Source: Siphonodentalium dalli
Taxonomy: Eukaryota > Mollusca > Scaphopoda > Gadilida > Siphonodentaliidae
Direction of reading: 5' to 3'
DNA: 64,000 bases
Assembly: GCA_032622095.1 (NCBI GenBank)
Contig: CP136063.1
Coordinates: forward strand, 275,957,426-276,021,425
Positions 21,106 through 31,856 of the stretch are shown piece after piece. The position numbers were made by a program, and so were the translations under genes. Within the stretch, counting starts at the first letter, position 1. Every line of letters begins with the position of its first letter. The notes below the pieces were generated by a model. The model ran no database searches and was not told the origin of the DNA. It saw nothing but the letters and a program-made list of their open reading frames with translations.

Positions 21106-21605
21106 CCCCACCCTGTTGCCACGTCTCTGCACACACGTCTATACATGTATATATCTAATACATCGGCGGTTCTGACAACCAATATAACATGGAATACGTA
21201 GTATGTTGAAACAGACGATACCATTGATGGATCATAACTCGAGCGTTTGAATTGTTACGATCATATCCCCGCGAGATTAGTTAACGGATACCGATGGCCA
21301 CCTATCAAGGTGAACACATATCACCAATTGGCGATAAAATATCAGCGCGCTGCCTTCGTCTGATATTTTCCGGTATTATTTATTTCATTGGTCAAGTAAG
21401 TCACATGGGGCATACCTGATATTTTCTTGCTGGCCATGTGTACGCGCCCTTAATGATGGGTTTGTCGATACGGCACTTGTGCCATCGCGGAAGGATAGAA
21501 CTAGATGCTACATCTCTCGTTCTATCCTTCGGCGCTTGTATTCGTGCCGTATATGCAAACCCATTAGCACACTTTGTGTCATTCTCTGTATTAACATAAC
21601 GGCCG

Positions 21606-22700
21606 GTTCAATGTGTGGTGCAGTTAGAATTTCCCTGTTGTACACCCTAATGGAGTTCATCAAGCGAAGCTCGTACCTGCCTATATCCATGGTACTACTT
21701 TATTACACCATGAACCTATTACAGGAAATAGTGCCAGGTGTACCAAAATGTTTTAGTGTTGCACAAACGTGATTTGGATCGGGGGACGAAGAATCAAGAA
21801 AAATAATCCGTTTTTCTTCTCAAAATCGGTCAGGATTTTATTTGTTTAATTTGATACAAGCGATTATTGTGACACAATATTTAAAAACCATCACCTCGTT
21901 GGAAACTGTAACTTCATTCACGTTACTTATATATATAGCATGAACATTATTTAAAATTTCATTGTTTTCAGGTACCATAAACTTCTGTAAAATAATTGTT
22001 TTTCAAAAGTGCAGTTCATATATAGCCATGATATCATACTGAAGATCATTAGAGGAGACTTAATTATTCTTGATTCGAGAAATTAATTTAATATTTTCAT
22101 TTAGAAACGCAACTACCCAAATGTAATTTTTTATATTTGAATTTGCATGTCATGCCTGTTGATCAATCAAATATTGGGGTCAGATGAGTTCTGGGTCATA
22201 TGTTCATAACCAAATTAAAGCTGACCACCATAGCTATATGTCCTAATTCCAGTTGATTGCTCCCTGCTTGAGTGGACCACACTGCATATCAACATTTGTT
22301 ATGCTGGAATAGTTGTGACTGCTTTATTCTTCATTATAATTTATGGGGGTATATATGATGGTATAAATATGCAATTGAAATTTTAACTCAATATAATGAT
22401 ATAAACGAAGCCTCCTGTCATAGAGCCAAGACCATAAGTTATTTGGTGATTGTAGTTTTGTGTGAAATTATGTATTATTCTGGCAGTTCTTGGTACCGAA
22501 AGGGACAACAAAATATGTTTTAACCTCTCAAATGTATTAAAAGACATTGGTTTTGTAGCCTCTTAATACTTGTTCAGATTATATTTACAACGAAGACGAT
22601 GATATGTGAACTTCCAAGATTGTTCGTCGGATAGATCCAGAGAAATACTTTGTTGAGAATCTCTTGCCATTTTTGGCTGGATTTGTGCAAAATGCGCGTC
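21606..22700. other. AT-rich stretch without recognised gene
   Basis: No domain, repeat family or RNA gene is seen. Confidence 0.35.
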
Positions 22701-22702
22701 TG

Positions 22703-22802
22703 GCCCTTAAGTGGTCCTGCTAATTCGCTATGATGTCGGTGGGTCCTGATAATTTGCTATGATGCCGGTGGGTCTTGTTGAATTGCTATCATACTGGTGG
22801 GG
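22703..22802 (-). repeat. Three inverted units of the 29-bp minisatellite
   Basis: GGTCCTGCTAATTCGCTATG, GGTCCTGATAATTTGCTATG and GGTCTTGTTGAATTGCTATC occur in tandem with GGTGG spacers. They are the reverse complement of the units at 26270-26650, 3.5 kb away. Confidence 0.7.
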
Positions 22803-23079
22803 AAGAATTACATGTATACTGTTAAGAAAATGGATCGTTTTTTTTAATTTGTCATTTTCGCGGAGTTTTCATGGTAAATCCAGGCGATTTGAGAATATTC
22901 CACTTGTATGCACGCAGTGTTATATGAAACATTCATGAACAAATATGCTTTAAAATATATTTAACGTGGCTCATATGCTGTTTGCAAAACGACAGGAATA
23001 GACAGGAATAGACATTATGATTTTGGTCTTTTTGCAACAACCAAAAATGGCATAATTAATTTTTTTTACAATATGTATA
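22803..23079. other. AT-rich spacer
   Basis: Only a short GACAGGAATA duplication (about 22993) is noted. Confidence 0.3.
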
Positions 23080-23086
23080 TTTTTCA

Positions 23087-23450
23087 AGTTTTATACACAT
23101 AATTAATATATGTTACAATATGTATACTGTTACTGTTTTCTACACATAATTAACATATATATGTTACACTTATGTATATGTTAATGTTTTCTACACATAA
23201 TTAACATATATATGTTACACTTATGTATATGTTAATGTTTTCTACACATAATTAACATATATATGTTACACTTATGTATATGTTAATGTTTTCTACACAT
23301 AATTAACATATATATGTTACACTTATGTATATGTTAATGTTTTCTACACATAATTAACATATATATGTTACACTTATGTATATGTTAATGTTTTCTACAC
23401 ATAATTAACATATATATGTTACACTTATGTATATTTTTAATGGTTTTTTG
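23087..23450. repeat. 51-bp tandem repeat array
   Basis: Six nearly identical 51-bp units start at 23138, 23189, 23240, 23291, 23342 and 23393 (TTCTACACATAATTAACATA onward), with a degenerate unit before them. Each unit contains the perfect dyad ACATATATATGT within a wider TTAACATATATATGTTA palindrome, so every unit can form a small hairpin. Confidence 0.95.
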
Positions 23451-23545
23451 CATATAATTGGGCTTACTGAACCCTTCAGATGATAAAAAAGTCGCGACAA
23501 TTACAACTTTTTAAAAACAATAACGGTAAATTTTCATAACAGCTT

Positions 23546-23700
23546 CATTTTCCGATACCAGCACCATAGCAATTCAATTTAACAGGAACACTTAACATTT
23601 TCCGATACCAGCACCATAACAATTCAATTTACCATGCAGGAACACTTCACATTTTCCGATACCAGCAGCATAGCAATTCAATTTACCAGGAATACTTAAC
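23546..23700. repeat. Three tandem units of about 50-54 bp
   Basis: CATTTTCCGATACCAGCA recurs at 23546, 23596 and 23650, each followed by CATAGCAATTCAATTTA or close variants and a CAGGAA block. The CCAGCACCATAGCAATTC core resembles the 29-bp units at 26270-26650. Confidence 0.85.
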
Positions 23701-23748
23701 ATTTTCTACACTAAATACGCATCGATGAGTAGTTATCACGCAGGAAAC

Positions 23749-23809
23749 GTTCAGATAATAAGTTCAACAAACGGCCATATGTCGTTTTGTTGAACTTATT
23801 ATCTGAACA
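23749..23809. repeat. Long perfect hairpin
   Basis: GTTCAGATAATAAGTTCAAC and its inverted copy GTTGAACTTATTATCTGAAC flank AAACGGCCATATGTCGTTTT. A related single arm (CGTTGAACTTATTACCTGAA) with the same downstream sequence lies at 37290-37460. Confidence 0.85.
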
Positions 23810-23959
23810 TTTATCGGCCCTAAATAGGACTCCGCATGTACTTGTATTATCTCTCGTCTGCTTATTTTTCTAAGAAACCCCTCCAGATGAATAATACACC
23901 ATTCCAATGTATACTTATATTACTTAGTGGGGTACTCCATTCAGTATATAAAGGGTTAA

Positions 23960-24337
23960 CACTTTACCCAACAGAAGGGCCCTGTGCCAATGCATTCTCT
24001 TATATATGCGAGTCGACCATAGGTCGCCTCGCATATATAAGAGAATGCATTGGCTTAACACATTAAAAATTATAAAATTGTTAAAGAATGTAAGAAAAAA
24101 TGGTAAAAAGTGTTAAAAGGCCAATGCATTCTCTTATATATGCGAGGCGACCTATGGTCGACTCGCATATATAAGAGAATGCATTGGCACAGGGCATAAC
24201 TGTAACTATCACAATGTGGTCAAGGAGCCGGTTCCAATGATATCCATATTTGTATGGTTCTATTGAGACAGACGGAAGATATTTTAGGCTGTTGAAGCTT
24301 TATTTAGTCGGTTTTGGCCGTTTTGTTGGGTAAAGGG
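23960..24337 (-). mobile_element. TTAA-flanked hairpin MITE, CCCTTTACCCAACA family (intact reference copy)
   Basis: TTAA at 23956-23959 and 24338-24341 flank CACTTTACCCAACAG and TGTTGGGTAAAGGG. Hairpin modules lie at 23986-24054 and 24120-24188. The long arm is on the right, so orientation is opposite to 4589 and 7798. The core (TTAACACATTAAAAATTATA) is uninterrupted and serves as the empty-site reference for the nested element at 4886-5530. Confidence 0.92.
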
Positions 24338-24341
24338 TTAA

Positions 24342-25837
24342 AAGGATGTGACAACGGAACACGATATATAGTTATGTGTTCGGAAGGTTGAGATAGGTAC
24401 CCCAACAAATATTCCGTGTCGTCTTCAGTCGATCGCTTCATCTAGATTCAAGATTTTACGATAGCGATCTTAACGCGGAGACCGAATTGATTCCAATTAT
24501 CAGAGCAATTATCACTGATTATATGTGGAGTCCATTACTTTCTCCTCTTTCGCGTAAAGGACTTCGTGCACGCAATCGGCGAAGCTCCGAAACAATGAAG
24601 TGAACCGTGTGAAAAAACGTCCGAATCATTTCCCAGCATTTTTTATTCTCAGATTGTTCAATTATTCAGCAACCCAGGAATGAGATGTTGACGGATAAGT
24701 TGCGGTGGTCCGAAGAAATATGCCCCGAGTCACGATCAGAACAGTTGTACTCGTACAGGACGGTCGACGATCGTCATTCGGAGAATCGAATATATAGTAC
24801 AAAAGATACGGGCGTCAATAAATGATATCCTGTTTTGTATTCAACGTGAAATTTTGAATTGCATCCCATGCACTTTGAACCAAACCGAAATTTCCAAAAT
24901 TCCTGGAAATTTCATTATGCACCCTACTGAGGTTATACATTACCATCTATTATATTATTTATTATATTGTTCAATGTACAATGTACAACTATATGTTATT
25001 ATGGTTGCATAATGTCCTTATAAGGATCCGATGTTTTGTCAATTAATTTGCCTCCTTGGGTTGGAATTTGCCAGCTGGTATAGTACTACAAACTTTCCAA
25101 CCTGACACACCTTTGTGGTTGATAATTTTTGTATTTCAACTAATGACCATTTCAGTCCAAACCTGCAAAACGAATCCAGTAAATTATTCTGGATCGGGCC
25201 TTTGGCGAGGTGCAGACCTAATTTGCTGGAATAGATTTGTAAATTTCGCTTATAACAGGGGACGAGTTGTAGATTTTATTTATATAATTGATCCAAAACT
25301 TCCATAAAATATATCAAATAAATAAATGGGATGTGAAACTAACAGCGGCGTCTATAATATAAGGCGTGCTATAACGTTTCGCGTAACTATGCTTAGTTTG
25401 CCCATGTAAAGAAATAGTTCCTAGAAAAATAAGACTAATTGGCGTATTAAATGGCGTAAATTTAATTAAATAAATTTGTAAACTATATCAATATCGGTCA
25501 CAGACACCGATTCTATGGCATATTAAACCATACAAACGTATTTCACCTATATCTGTCGACCCTATTTTGAAACCGAACCGGAATGTGACTCGAGGTATAA
25601 TTTGGTTACAAATCTCCACCTGGCCTCAACAAGTCGGAGGTGGATTGGACCCATTTCATCACGTCAGGTCACAGTGGATAGTTGGCGAGGACCAAATTTC
25701 ATGTCAAAGCTCCCAGTCGACAGGCCGCTATTATAAGGGGTATCTGTGTATGACGTCGCGCTATAGGATGCTGTTCTCAAGAAATCCGAGGAGAATATAA
25801 AGGGCTTGAGGGTAGTGGTAGTAATTGAGACCAATTA
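24342..25837. other. Stretch without recognised gene
   Basis: A degraded piece of the TTGGAAATTTC repeat family lies at 24890-24925 and 25056-25170. Frames at 25056-25307 and 25567-25800 have no recognisable domain. Confidence 0.35.
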
Positions 25838-26262
25838 GGCAGTGTATTAACCACATACTAAGTAATTGACACATAATGTTGTACGCAATCAGATGATATC
25901 TTCCGTACCTCGCATCACACGAGGTGTTCCATTGAGCTATCATTTCGAAGACCCTCCGGTCACTGCGACGCAACAATGACTTATATGCCTGGTGTTTGTG
26001 GAAAAGCACCCAATGGTTTCTCAAATGTCATTTCGAGTCTCAGGTGGTATATTGCGAGTTTGTCTTGCTGAAACGAATTAGAAATATTATAGTTCCCCGG
26101 GGGTATTCGTGAAAACGATGCCGAGTCTATTCTCATCCAACTATATCTTCGTTATGGCGCTATAAAACCCTATCTTAAATGACGACGGACTCGGTTAGCG
26201 AAAGGACTGAATACAAGCGTCGAAGTTCGCGGAATGTGGGTTGTGTGTGGTCTGGTCCATAA
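25838..26262. repeat. Dispersed repeat with an internally deleted relative at 28019-28105
   Basis: The left end TTAACCACATACTAAGTAAT and right end ATGTGGGTTGTGTGTGGTC match 28024-28102, where about 330 interior bases are missing. The inner part 25870-25975, read on the minus strand, matches 26676-26800 (GAACATCTCGTGTGATG). Short frames with similar peptides on opposite strands (25761-26024, 26580-26855) come from this repeat. Confidence 0.6.
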
Positions 26263-26269
26263 AGTGTGC

Positions 26270-26650
26270 CCCACCAGCATCATAGCAATGCAGCAGGACC
26301 GGCCAGCAGTATAGAAAATTCAACATGAACCTACCAGCATCATATCAATTCAGTTGGTCCCATCGGCACCATATCAATTCAGCAGGACCCACCAACATCA
26401 CAGCAATTCAACAAGACCAACCAGTATCATAGCAATTCAGCAGGACTCACCAACATCATAGCAATTCGACAGGACCCCCAGCCGCATAGAAATTGAGCAG
26501 GACCCACCAGCATCATAGCAAATCAGCATGACACACCAGCATCATAACAATTCAGCAGGACCCACCAGCATCATAACAATTGAGCAGGCCACACCAGCAT
26601 CGTAGCAATTCAGCGGGACCAACCAGCATCATAGCTATTCAGCGAGACCC
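26270..26650 (+). repeat. 29-bp minisatellite array
   Basis: About 13 units of 27-30 bp with consensus CACCAGCATCATAGCAATTC followed by AGCAGGACC. Units vary by substitutions and small indels, indicating an older array. The same unit occurs inverted at 22703-22802, and a stray unit-like piece lies at 32680 (CAGCAGGACCCACCAACAG). Confidence 0.9.
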
Positions 26651-26859
26651 ATTTCAGAGGGTGTTCGAAATGACGTTGCATCGCATTGACCGGATGGTTT
26701 GTGAAATTGTAACTCAAAGGAACATCTCGTGTGATGCTATGCTTGGAAGAGATCAACTGATTGGGTACACATTGTATGATGCATGTTGCAACTGCGGGAA
26801 GCCTGGGCCACCAGGGTCATCGTATTTAAGATATTCTACATGCATGCATGGTTAAAATA

Positions 26860-27175
26860 AGAATGCTTTTAAATGCTCAGATTTAAACTTATTGCAAATC
26901 TGTATACTAGTAATTAATCTACAGACAAACAATATTTAAAATAAAGCAATCTATTTCGCAGTTATATAATGTTTAATTACCTTTTTTTGTTTGTAAAACG
27001 AACAGCGTATTTCCACAACACATGTAAAACTACTAGCATCCAAATCGAACTTTTGCGGCCGCGGCTGATTAAGAAACCGTGACTACCGTATACTGCCATT
27101 AAGAAGAAATGACAACCGCTTGGTCACTGTTCAGTCAGAGTGAGAATGGCATTGCTGCATTGAATCATCACAGCG
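26860..27175. other. Stretch without recognised gene
   Basis: Nothing is identified. Confidence 0.35.
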
Positions 27176-27179
27176 TTAA

Positions 27180-27832
27180 AGGGGTACTGTACACAAACAT
27201 AGGCGATTTTTTTATTTACTCCCATTGAAATAAATTTCAAGTTATATTGTGTTCGTGTTATATGAGTTTCGTATAAACCTAATTTAGCGAAGAAAATGTT
27301 GATCTTGGAAACAAAAATATTACGATTTCAAACTACGCGCCATGTTTTTGACCTTCACCGGAGAAGACGCAGGTCGCAGGACGAACCGGAAGTTCATTGC
27401 TCACAGCTTCGATTGGTGCATTCAATCTCTTCCATCGAACAATCTCACTCCCTATGAAATACTTGACGCTTTATGACTCTTGTTTCTTTCTCCCTTTTTC
27501 CGAATCGGTTATAACGGGCCTTCTTGTGCGGGTAACATGTTTTGTTTGCAACCCAATACTGTTCGCGAACGGCCGTCGATAAAAGACATGCAACAGATCA
27601 TGTCAGATGCGATTTCAAGAACGGTAACTCGTAATGGCATAATTCTCCATTTTATGACTCCAGCCATAAATGAATTTATATTAAATAATTCAATTTTACT
27701 TGTACGATAGCCTGTTAACCGGAACGTTTTCAGTAGACATCGTCGACTCAAATTAGTTATTTTATAATATAATATTCATATTAGATCGCTATTGTCACCT
27801 GGAATTTATTGAAATTGGGGTACAGTACCCCT
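27180..27832. mobile_element. TTAA-flanked MITE, family AGGGGTACTGTAC, second copy
   Basis: TTAA at 27176-27179 and 27833-27836 flank AGGGGTACTGTAC and GTACAGTACCCCT. It is collinear with 4886-5530 with scattered substitutions and small indels. A two-base loss and other indels break the 85-codon minus-strand frame seen in the other copy. Confidence 0.9.
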
Positions 27833-28018
27833 TTAAGAAATGCCGTGGTAATTCTAATATTCAACCCTGACATATTACACAGAACATTTCAGTTTACTGA
27901 CTTCCTGTGTGAGTGCCAACTGGGCGATCAAGCCCCCATTGGATGTCATGCACATAAGCTCAAACAAAACTCTTATCCGGATTTTGGGGGTGACTGCATG
28001 AGAATTCGATCCCGTGGT

Positions 28019-28105
28019 GAATGATGCATTAACCACATACTAAGTAATTGACACATAATTTCGATATTATATACTGGGATGTGGGTTGTATGTGGTCTGG
28101 TCTAT
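28019..28105. repeat. Internally deleted copy of the 25838-26262 repeat
   Basis: TTAACCACATACTAAGTAAT is followed after about 40 bp by GATGTGGGTTGTATGTGGTC, reproducing both ends of the longer repeat. Confidence 0.65.
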
Positions 28106-29224
28106 ATATACACATATATCGTATTATCATGTGCGGCACATGAGTATATGAGTTGGATTGTCGAATCGAATGAGTTATAAGCATATAATAAACATATCTC
28201 TCGCGGTGTTCTCAATCATTTATTGCAAAAACAAACACACAAACAAATACATGTAATTGATAATTTATGCAACATTCTCAACTGAGTGAACTATGGAGGA
28301 AAGACCGCACTTGCACAGGGCCGATGTCACTGTATAAACTAAGCCATTGCACGTAGAAACCACAGGCGCTGGTAAGAAGTCACACAAAATAATCACTTTA
28401 CTTTTACTGAAAAGTTGCATATAAATGTAATTTGACCCCGGGGAGCGTTATTAGATAGGTCCATTCACCCAGATGTCTTAAAAAAAGGGGGGGGGGCATT
28501 ATATCTATAATAATATAGATTAAACTTTATCTGTTTACCCCATATGAGCGTTTATTATCAACTTAAAAGATAGATGCAACTTTATTCGGAGTCATGCAAT
28601 AGGTGACGTTTTCCCCAGATAACTAATAATTGTTTTAACTGTCTTGATTGATGGGCCACTAATTAAGCAATCTTCACCCGACCAACGCAGGGTACCCCAT
28701 GCAGTTAGTATTATATATAATATATATATTGCACATTTACTCAATGCGAGAGCCTTGGATATAAAGATAAAAAATGTGCGGCCAATCGATCTACCTACAA
28801 TTCAATTCAATTCAATTTATTGGTATAAACTCGTCGTCGTTTTGACATATAGAGTGGTACATATACAGTGTTAAATTTCAAAATATTTATGAATTGTGCA
28901 TGCGTGCAGTGAATAAATATACGACAATATCATATGGGATATGTGGTCAGTAATCAGTGGGTCAGTAATCAGTGGGTTTGGGTCGGTTTTACAGGCGCAC
29001 ATGTGCCAGCTTGTAGACGCATTACTAGATATTTATTTATATGCAAGGTCGGTTCATAACAAACCGCTCGGCCGTGGTATCAAGCTATTTTAGGTTAGAA
29101 ATTTTCAACTGTCAGTCGTGAAATTCACAACTGTCGAAAGTTTACCAAATTGACAACCCAAATCCCATGTTTCCACGTCTCTGTTCGCCCGGTCGTGCAA
29201 CTAACTCCATTGTTTATATATAGT
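28106..29224. other. Stretch without recognised gene
   Basis: An (AATTC)n run lies near 28800 and a ten-G tract near 28488. A diverged GAAATTTTCAACTGTC dispersed-repeat piece lies at 29095-29165. Confidence 0.35.
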
Positions 29225-31340
29225 ACTCATTACGCGCGCTCCGTGTGTATACTGGTGTAGAGATTCTTGTTTCGCCTGGGCGCATGGGTGTTTTATTTAT
29301 AGAATGGGATTTTTTGGGAGCATTAAAAGTCGAACTGCGACCGGAGGCTGAGTCCGGTAAAAGGTGTAGTTGGGAATTTCAATGTCGTTAACATTATGTT
29401 GGTTTTTGGTTTGTGATAAGCTATGGCAATTACAAATAAAAGAATGAAAAATATAATTTGTAAGTCTTATATTTCAACTTTTATAGACATGTTTCGTTCT
29501 GCAGCCCACTGGGGGTTGTGGTCGGAGACGGCCGAGTCGGCCGCCGGTTCGTTAATTAAGTGCTGGTTGTTATTGTTATTTTAACGGAATTCTGAGTTGG
29601 TCATTCGCAATATATTTTATATTCTATAATATCAATCATGGGTATATTATATATGATCTTGAGCGCGTTACCATTTCTGACATTGGTTTTATTGTTGGTA
29701 AGTTGCTGCCCGGAATAACGACTTTCCGCATATTCGAAATATTCCGCGGCGACGTGGGGAAAGTTTTCGTTCGCGGCGTTAACCGGTTCAAGTTTGTTGG
29801 CAGGAAGCATAAATCACTTAAATCGTCAAATGTAAGAAAGAGTAGATTAAATGAATTCATAATCGCGATCTTATATTAATTATTACACATTTGGTTGGCG
29901 TAATTTCTGCAGTAATTAGTGTATTTTGAATAAGGGACGGGCGATCTCGCCGCTATTAGACCAGCATCCTGACGCCGAGTGTGCACAGCGGATGTTTAAT
30001 GCATACATCGCCAGCTCTCACGGCTAATTTAAGACGTCAAAACTGATGTTATCTATTCGGGTAGATGAAGCCGTGTATGCCGTACCACAAGGAGCTGGGA
30101 CGAGTCAAACCAGCCGTGGATTTAAACTTAATCTTTCTACCGCGAATTTGTGATGTGTAATACTTAATGTTCCATTAAAACAGCATTACCGGTGCGCCAC
30201 CCGGGTACTTTAGACCAGCTATACCCGATTCTATCGGATGTCATAAAATTGACAGATTTAAAATCCATATCGTCGGAACAGATCTGTCATATATGTAACT
30301 TACGCTGAGCTACTATTTAATATTTTTTCGTTTTTTTTTCAGTCGGGCAGGTTATGATCTTGAAGAATAGACCACTCTCCACCAGCCTTGAGAACATTTA
30401 TAGACAATACTAATCGTTGCATTTATATAGCGCATTCAACACGCAGTTAACTTTGTTTTTAATGTTTTTATTGGAGAAACAATTATATAATATAATGTAC
30501 AAAATTCAGTTTTTTCGTTCTTCACTCTCTCCATTCACACTGGCTGTCTGAGTTTACAAGTTTGATGGTATACTTGTTTGAAACAGATTGGCAAACAATT
30601 TATGTTATTTTTCGACAACTGTAACAAATATATTTGCACAAGATCCAGAAGTGGTCAGCCAACAGTTTAAAGCTTTTGTGACTTGATTGTTTCTTATAGT
30701 TGTTTCATTTGCTTCACAATTTGAATGTGGCTTATAATTATAATACATGTGCTATAGAGTTACTTCAGTTCATTTTCATTTATTTATTTTAATGTAGATT
30801 CGCCGCTTGTTTTATATTGTCACGTATGTATTGTCACTTTACCTGCAGTTTACATGCAGTTGACTTAGTTTCATGCGCTTTACATGATTATTACCCCGGC
30901 CATTTTGGTTACCCATCCTCACTTATAGGATGAAGCAATCCGAGCATCTAATGGTCGCATCATGATTAGCAAACTGACATTATCCATCGACTCCCGACCG
31001 GGTACTCGGTTAACGAGCTAGTCTCCCGCGACAACTGCATTATGAGACAATCTCTACCAGAGCACACCAGTCATACTTCCTTTCTGACTCTGTCACCGGC
31101 TGGGTACGAACAATTCCCGCACTAAAACATAACAAGAAAACCATAATCATAAATGGTAACGCCACCAAGATCATATTATTACACATAAATATAAATTATA
31201 ACTACACCTTTTACCGCTTCGGGGTAGCACTACAGCTTTTAATGCGACCCAAAAAACAATTATCTATTTATAAAACGCTCATATGACCACATATTTCTAT
31301 AATTTGTAGAACAGTATACACCGGTGGCGTTAATGACAGA
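29225..31340. mobile_element. Candidate 2.1-kb element with long, diverged terminal inverted repeats
   Basis: Left landmarks GTGTATACTG, TGTTTTATTTATAG, AGCATTAAAAG and CCGGTAAAAGGTGTAGTT (29245-29370) recur inverted at 31198-31330 as AACTACACCTTTTACCG, CTTTTAATGC, CTATTTATAAAACGC and CAGTATACACCGG. The pairing resumes at 29648-29725 (GCGTTACCATTT) opposite 31100-31180 (AATGGTAACGCC), implying about 270 extra bases in the left arm. No transposase is seen inside. Target duplications were not identified. Confidence 0.5.
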
Positions 31341-31344
31341 ATGG

Positions 31345-31619
31345 AAAATCAGAGCGGTAGTTTTGTTGACGATTTTGGCAAATGAGCTACTCATTAAAAT
31401 TGCAGCAAATTAGAACTCTTGTGTTTGACTTGCCGTGCGAGTTGTGACAATGTCGTACACGTACGTTTAGACTTTTGTTTTTATAAAATAATCGGAGAAC
31501 CGAATCACACCGTTTCGAAATATAGTTCTTCGGTTTAAGTGGGACTTTTCAAACTTAAGTTTCAAAATTTATACAACTTTTGTTCGATATTTTGTGTGCT
31601 TAACAAGGGCAGCATGTTG
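31345..31619. other. Spacer without recognised features
   Basis: No gene or repeat is identified. Confidence 0.3.
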
Positions 31620-31856
31620 CTCTGTTCGCTTAGTATATATCGTAATATCGCGGAAGTCCACCAAATGTGGGTAAAATGTCGCCGGTTGCAGCGGTCTTAC
31701 CGAGTCACCAAGGGAGGTAAACCCTGCATGGAGTTTGAGTATGCGATCGATTCTCGATGGCAACCGACAGTATTTGACGTTCAATGCATGGCAGATGCGG
31801 GATTCGACCATGGCGTTACAAGTCGGGCACTCTAACCACCGGACCACAGCGCCACA
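31620..31856 (-). repeat. tRNA-derived SINE-like sequence
   Basis: On the minus strand from 31856 the sequence reads GTGGCGCTGTGGTCCGGTGG, then TTAGAGTGCC, ACTTGTAACG and GGTCGAATCCC. This fits a tRNA-like head with A-box-like and B-box-like promoter segments and a TGT anticodon-like position as in tRNA-Thr. The acceptor stem does not close (5' GTGGCGC has no matching 3' strand), so it is not a functional tRNA gene. The downstream body runs to about 31620; its 3' end is uncertain. The frames at 31539-31847 are shadows of it. Confidence 0.6.

Larger units (their letters stand above)
19886..21449. mobile_element. 1.56-kb TTAA-site element, termini GGGCGCGTACACATG
   Basis: Left GGGCGCGTACACATG with GCAAGAAAATATC is mirrored on the right by GATATTTTCTTGC with CATGTGTACGCGCCC. 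The right flank is TTAA (21450-21453) and the left flank TTA. The relative at 40216-40400 shows the unfilled TTAA. A hairpin GCAAGAAAATATC / GATATTTTCTTGC lies at 19918-19962 near the left end. No transposase is visible; the interior holds several dispersed-repeat copies. Confidence 0.75.
19850..21605. mobile_element. Host palindromic element split by a 1.56-kb insertion
   Basis: Left part 19850-19885 and right part 21450-21605 together match the uninterrupted relative at 40216-40400 (GACGGGTG, CACAGAA, GATACGGCACTTGTGCCAT, GGAAGGATAGAACT). The right part is itself a hairpin: GGGTTTG, ACGGCAC, GGATAGAAC is followed by GTTCTATCC, GTGCCGT, CAAACCC. The host appears to be a short foldback element. 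Confidence 0.7.

Noticed and set aside
31784-31856. Functional tRNA-Thr gene
   Set aside because: Acceptor strands do not pair and the anticodon stem is poor; a SINE head is the better reading.
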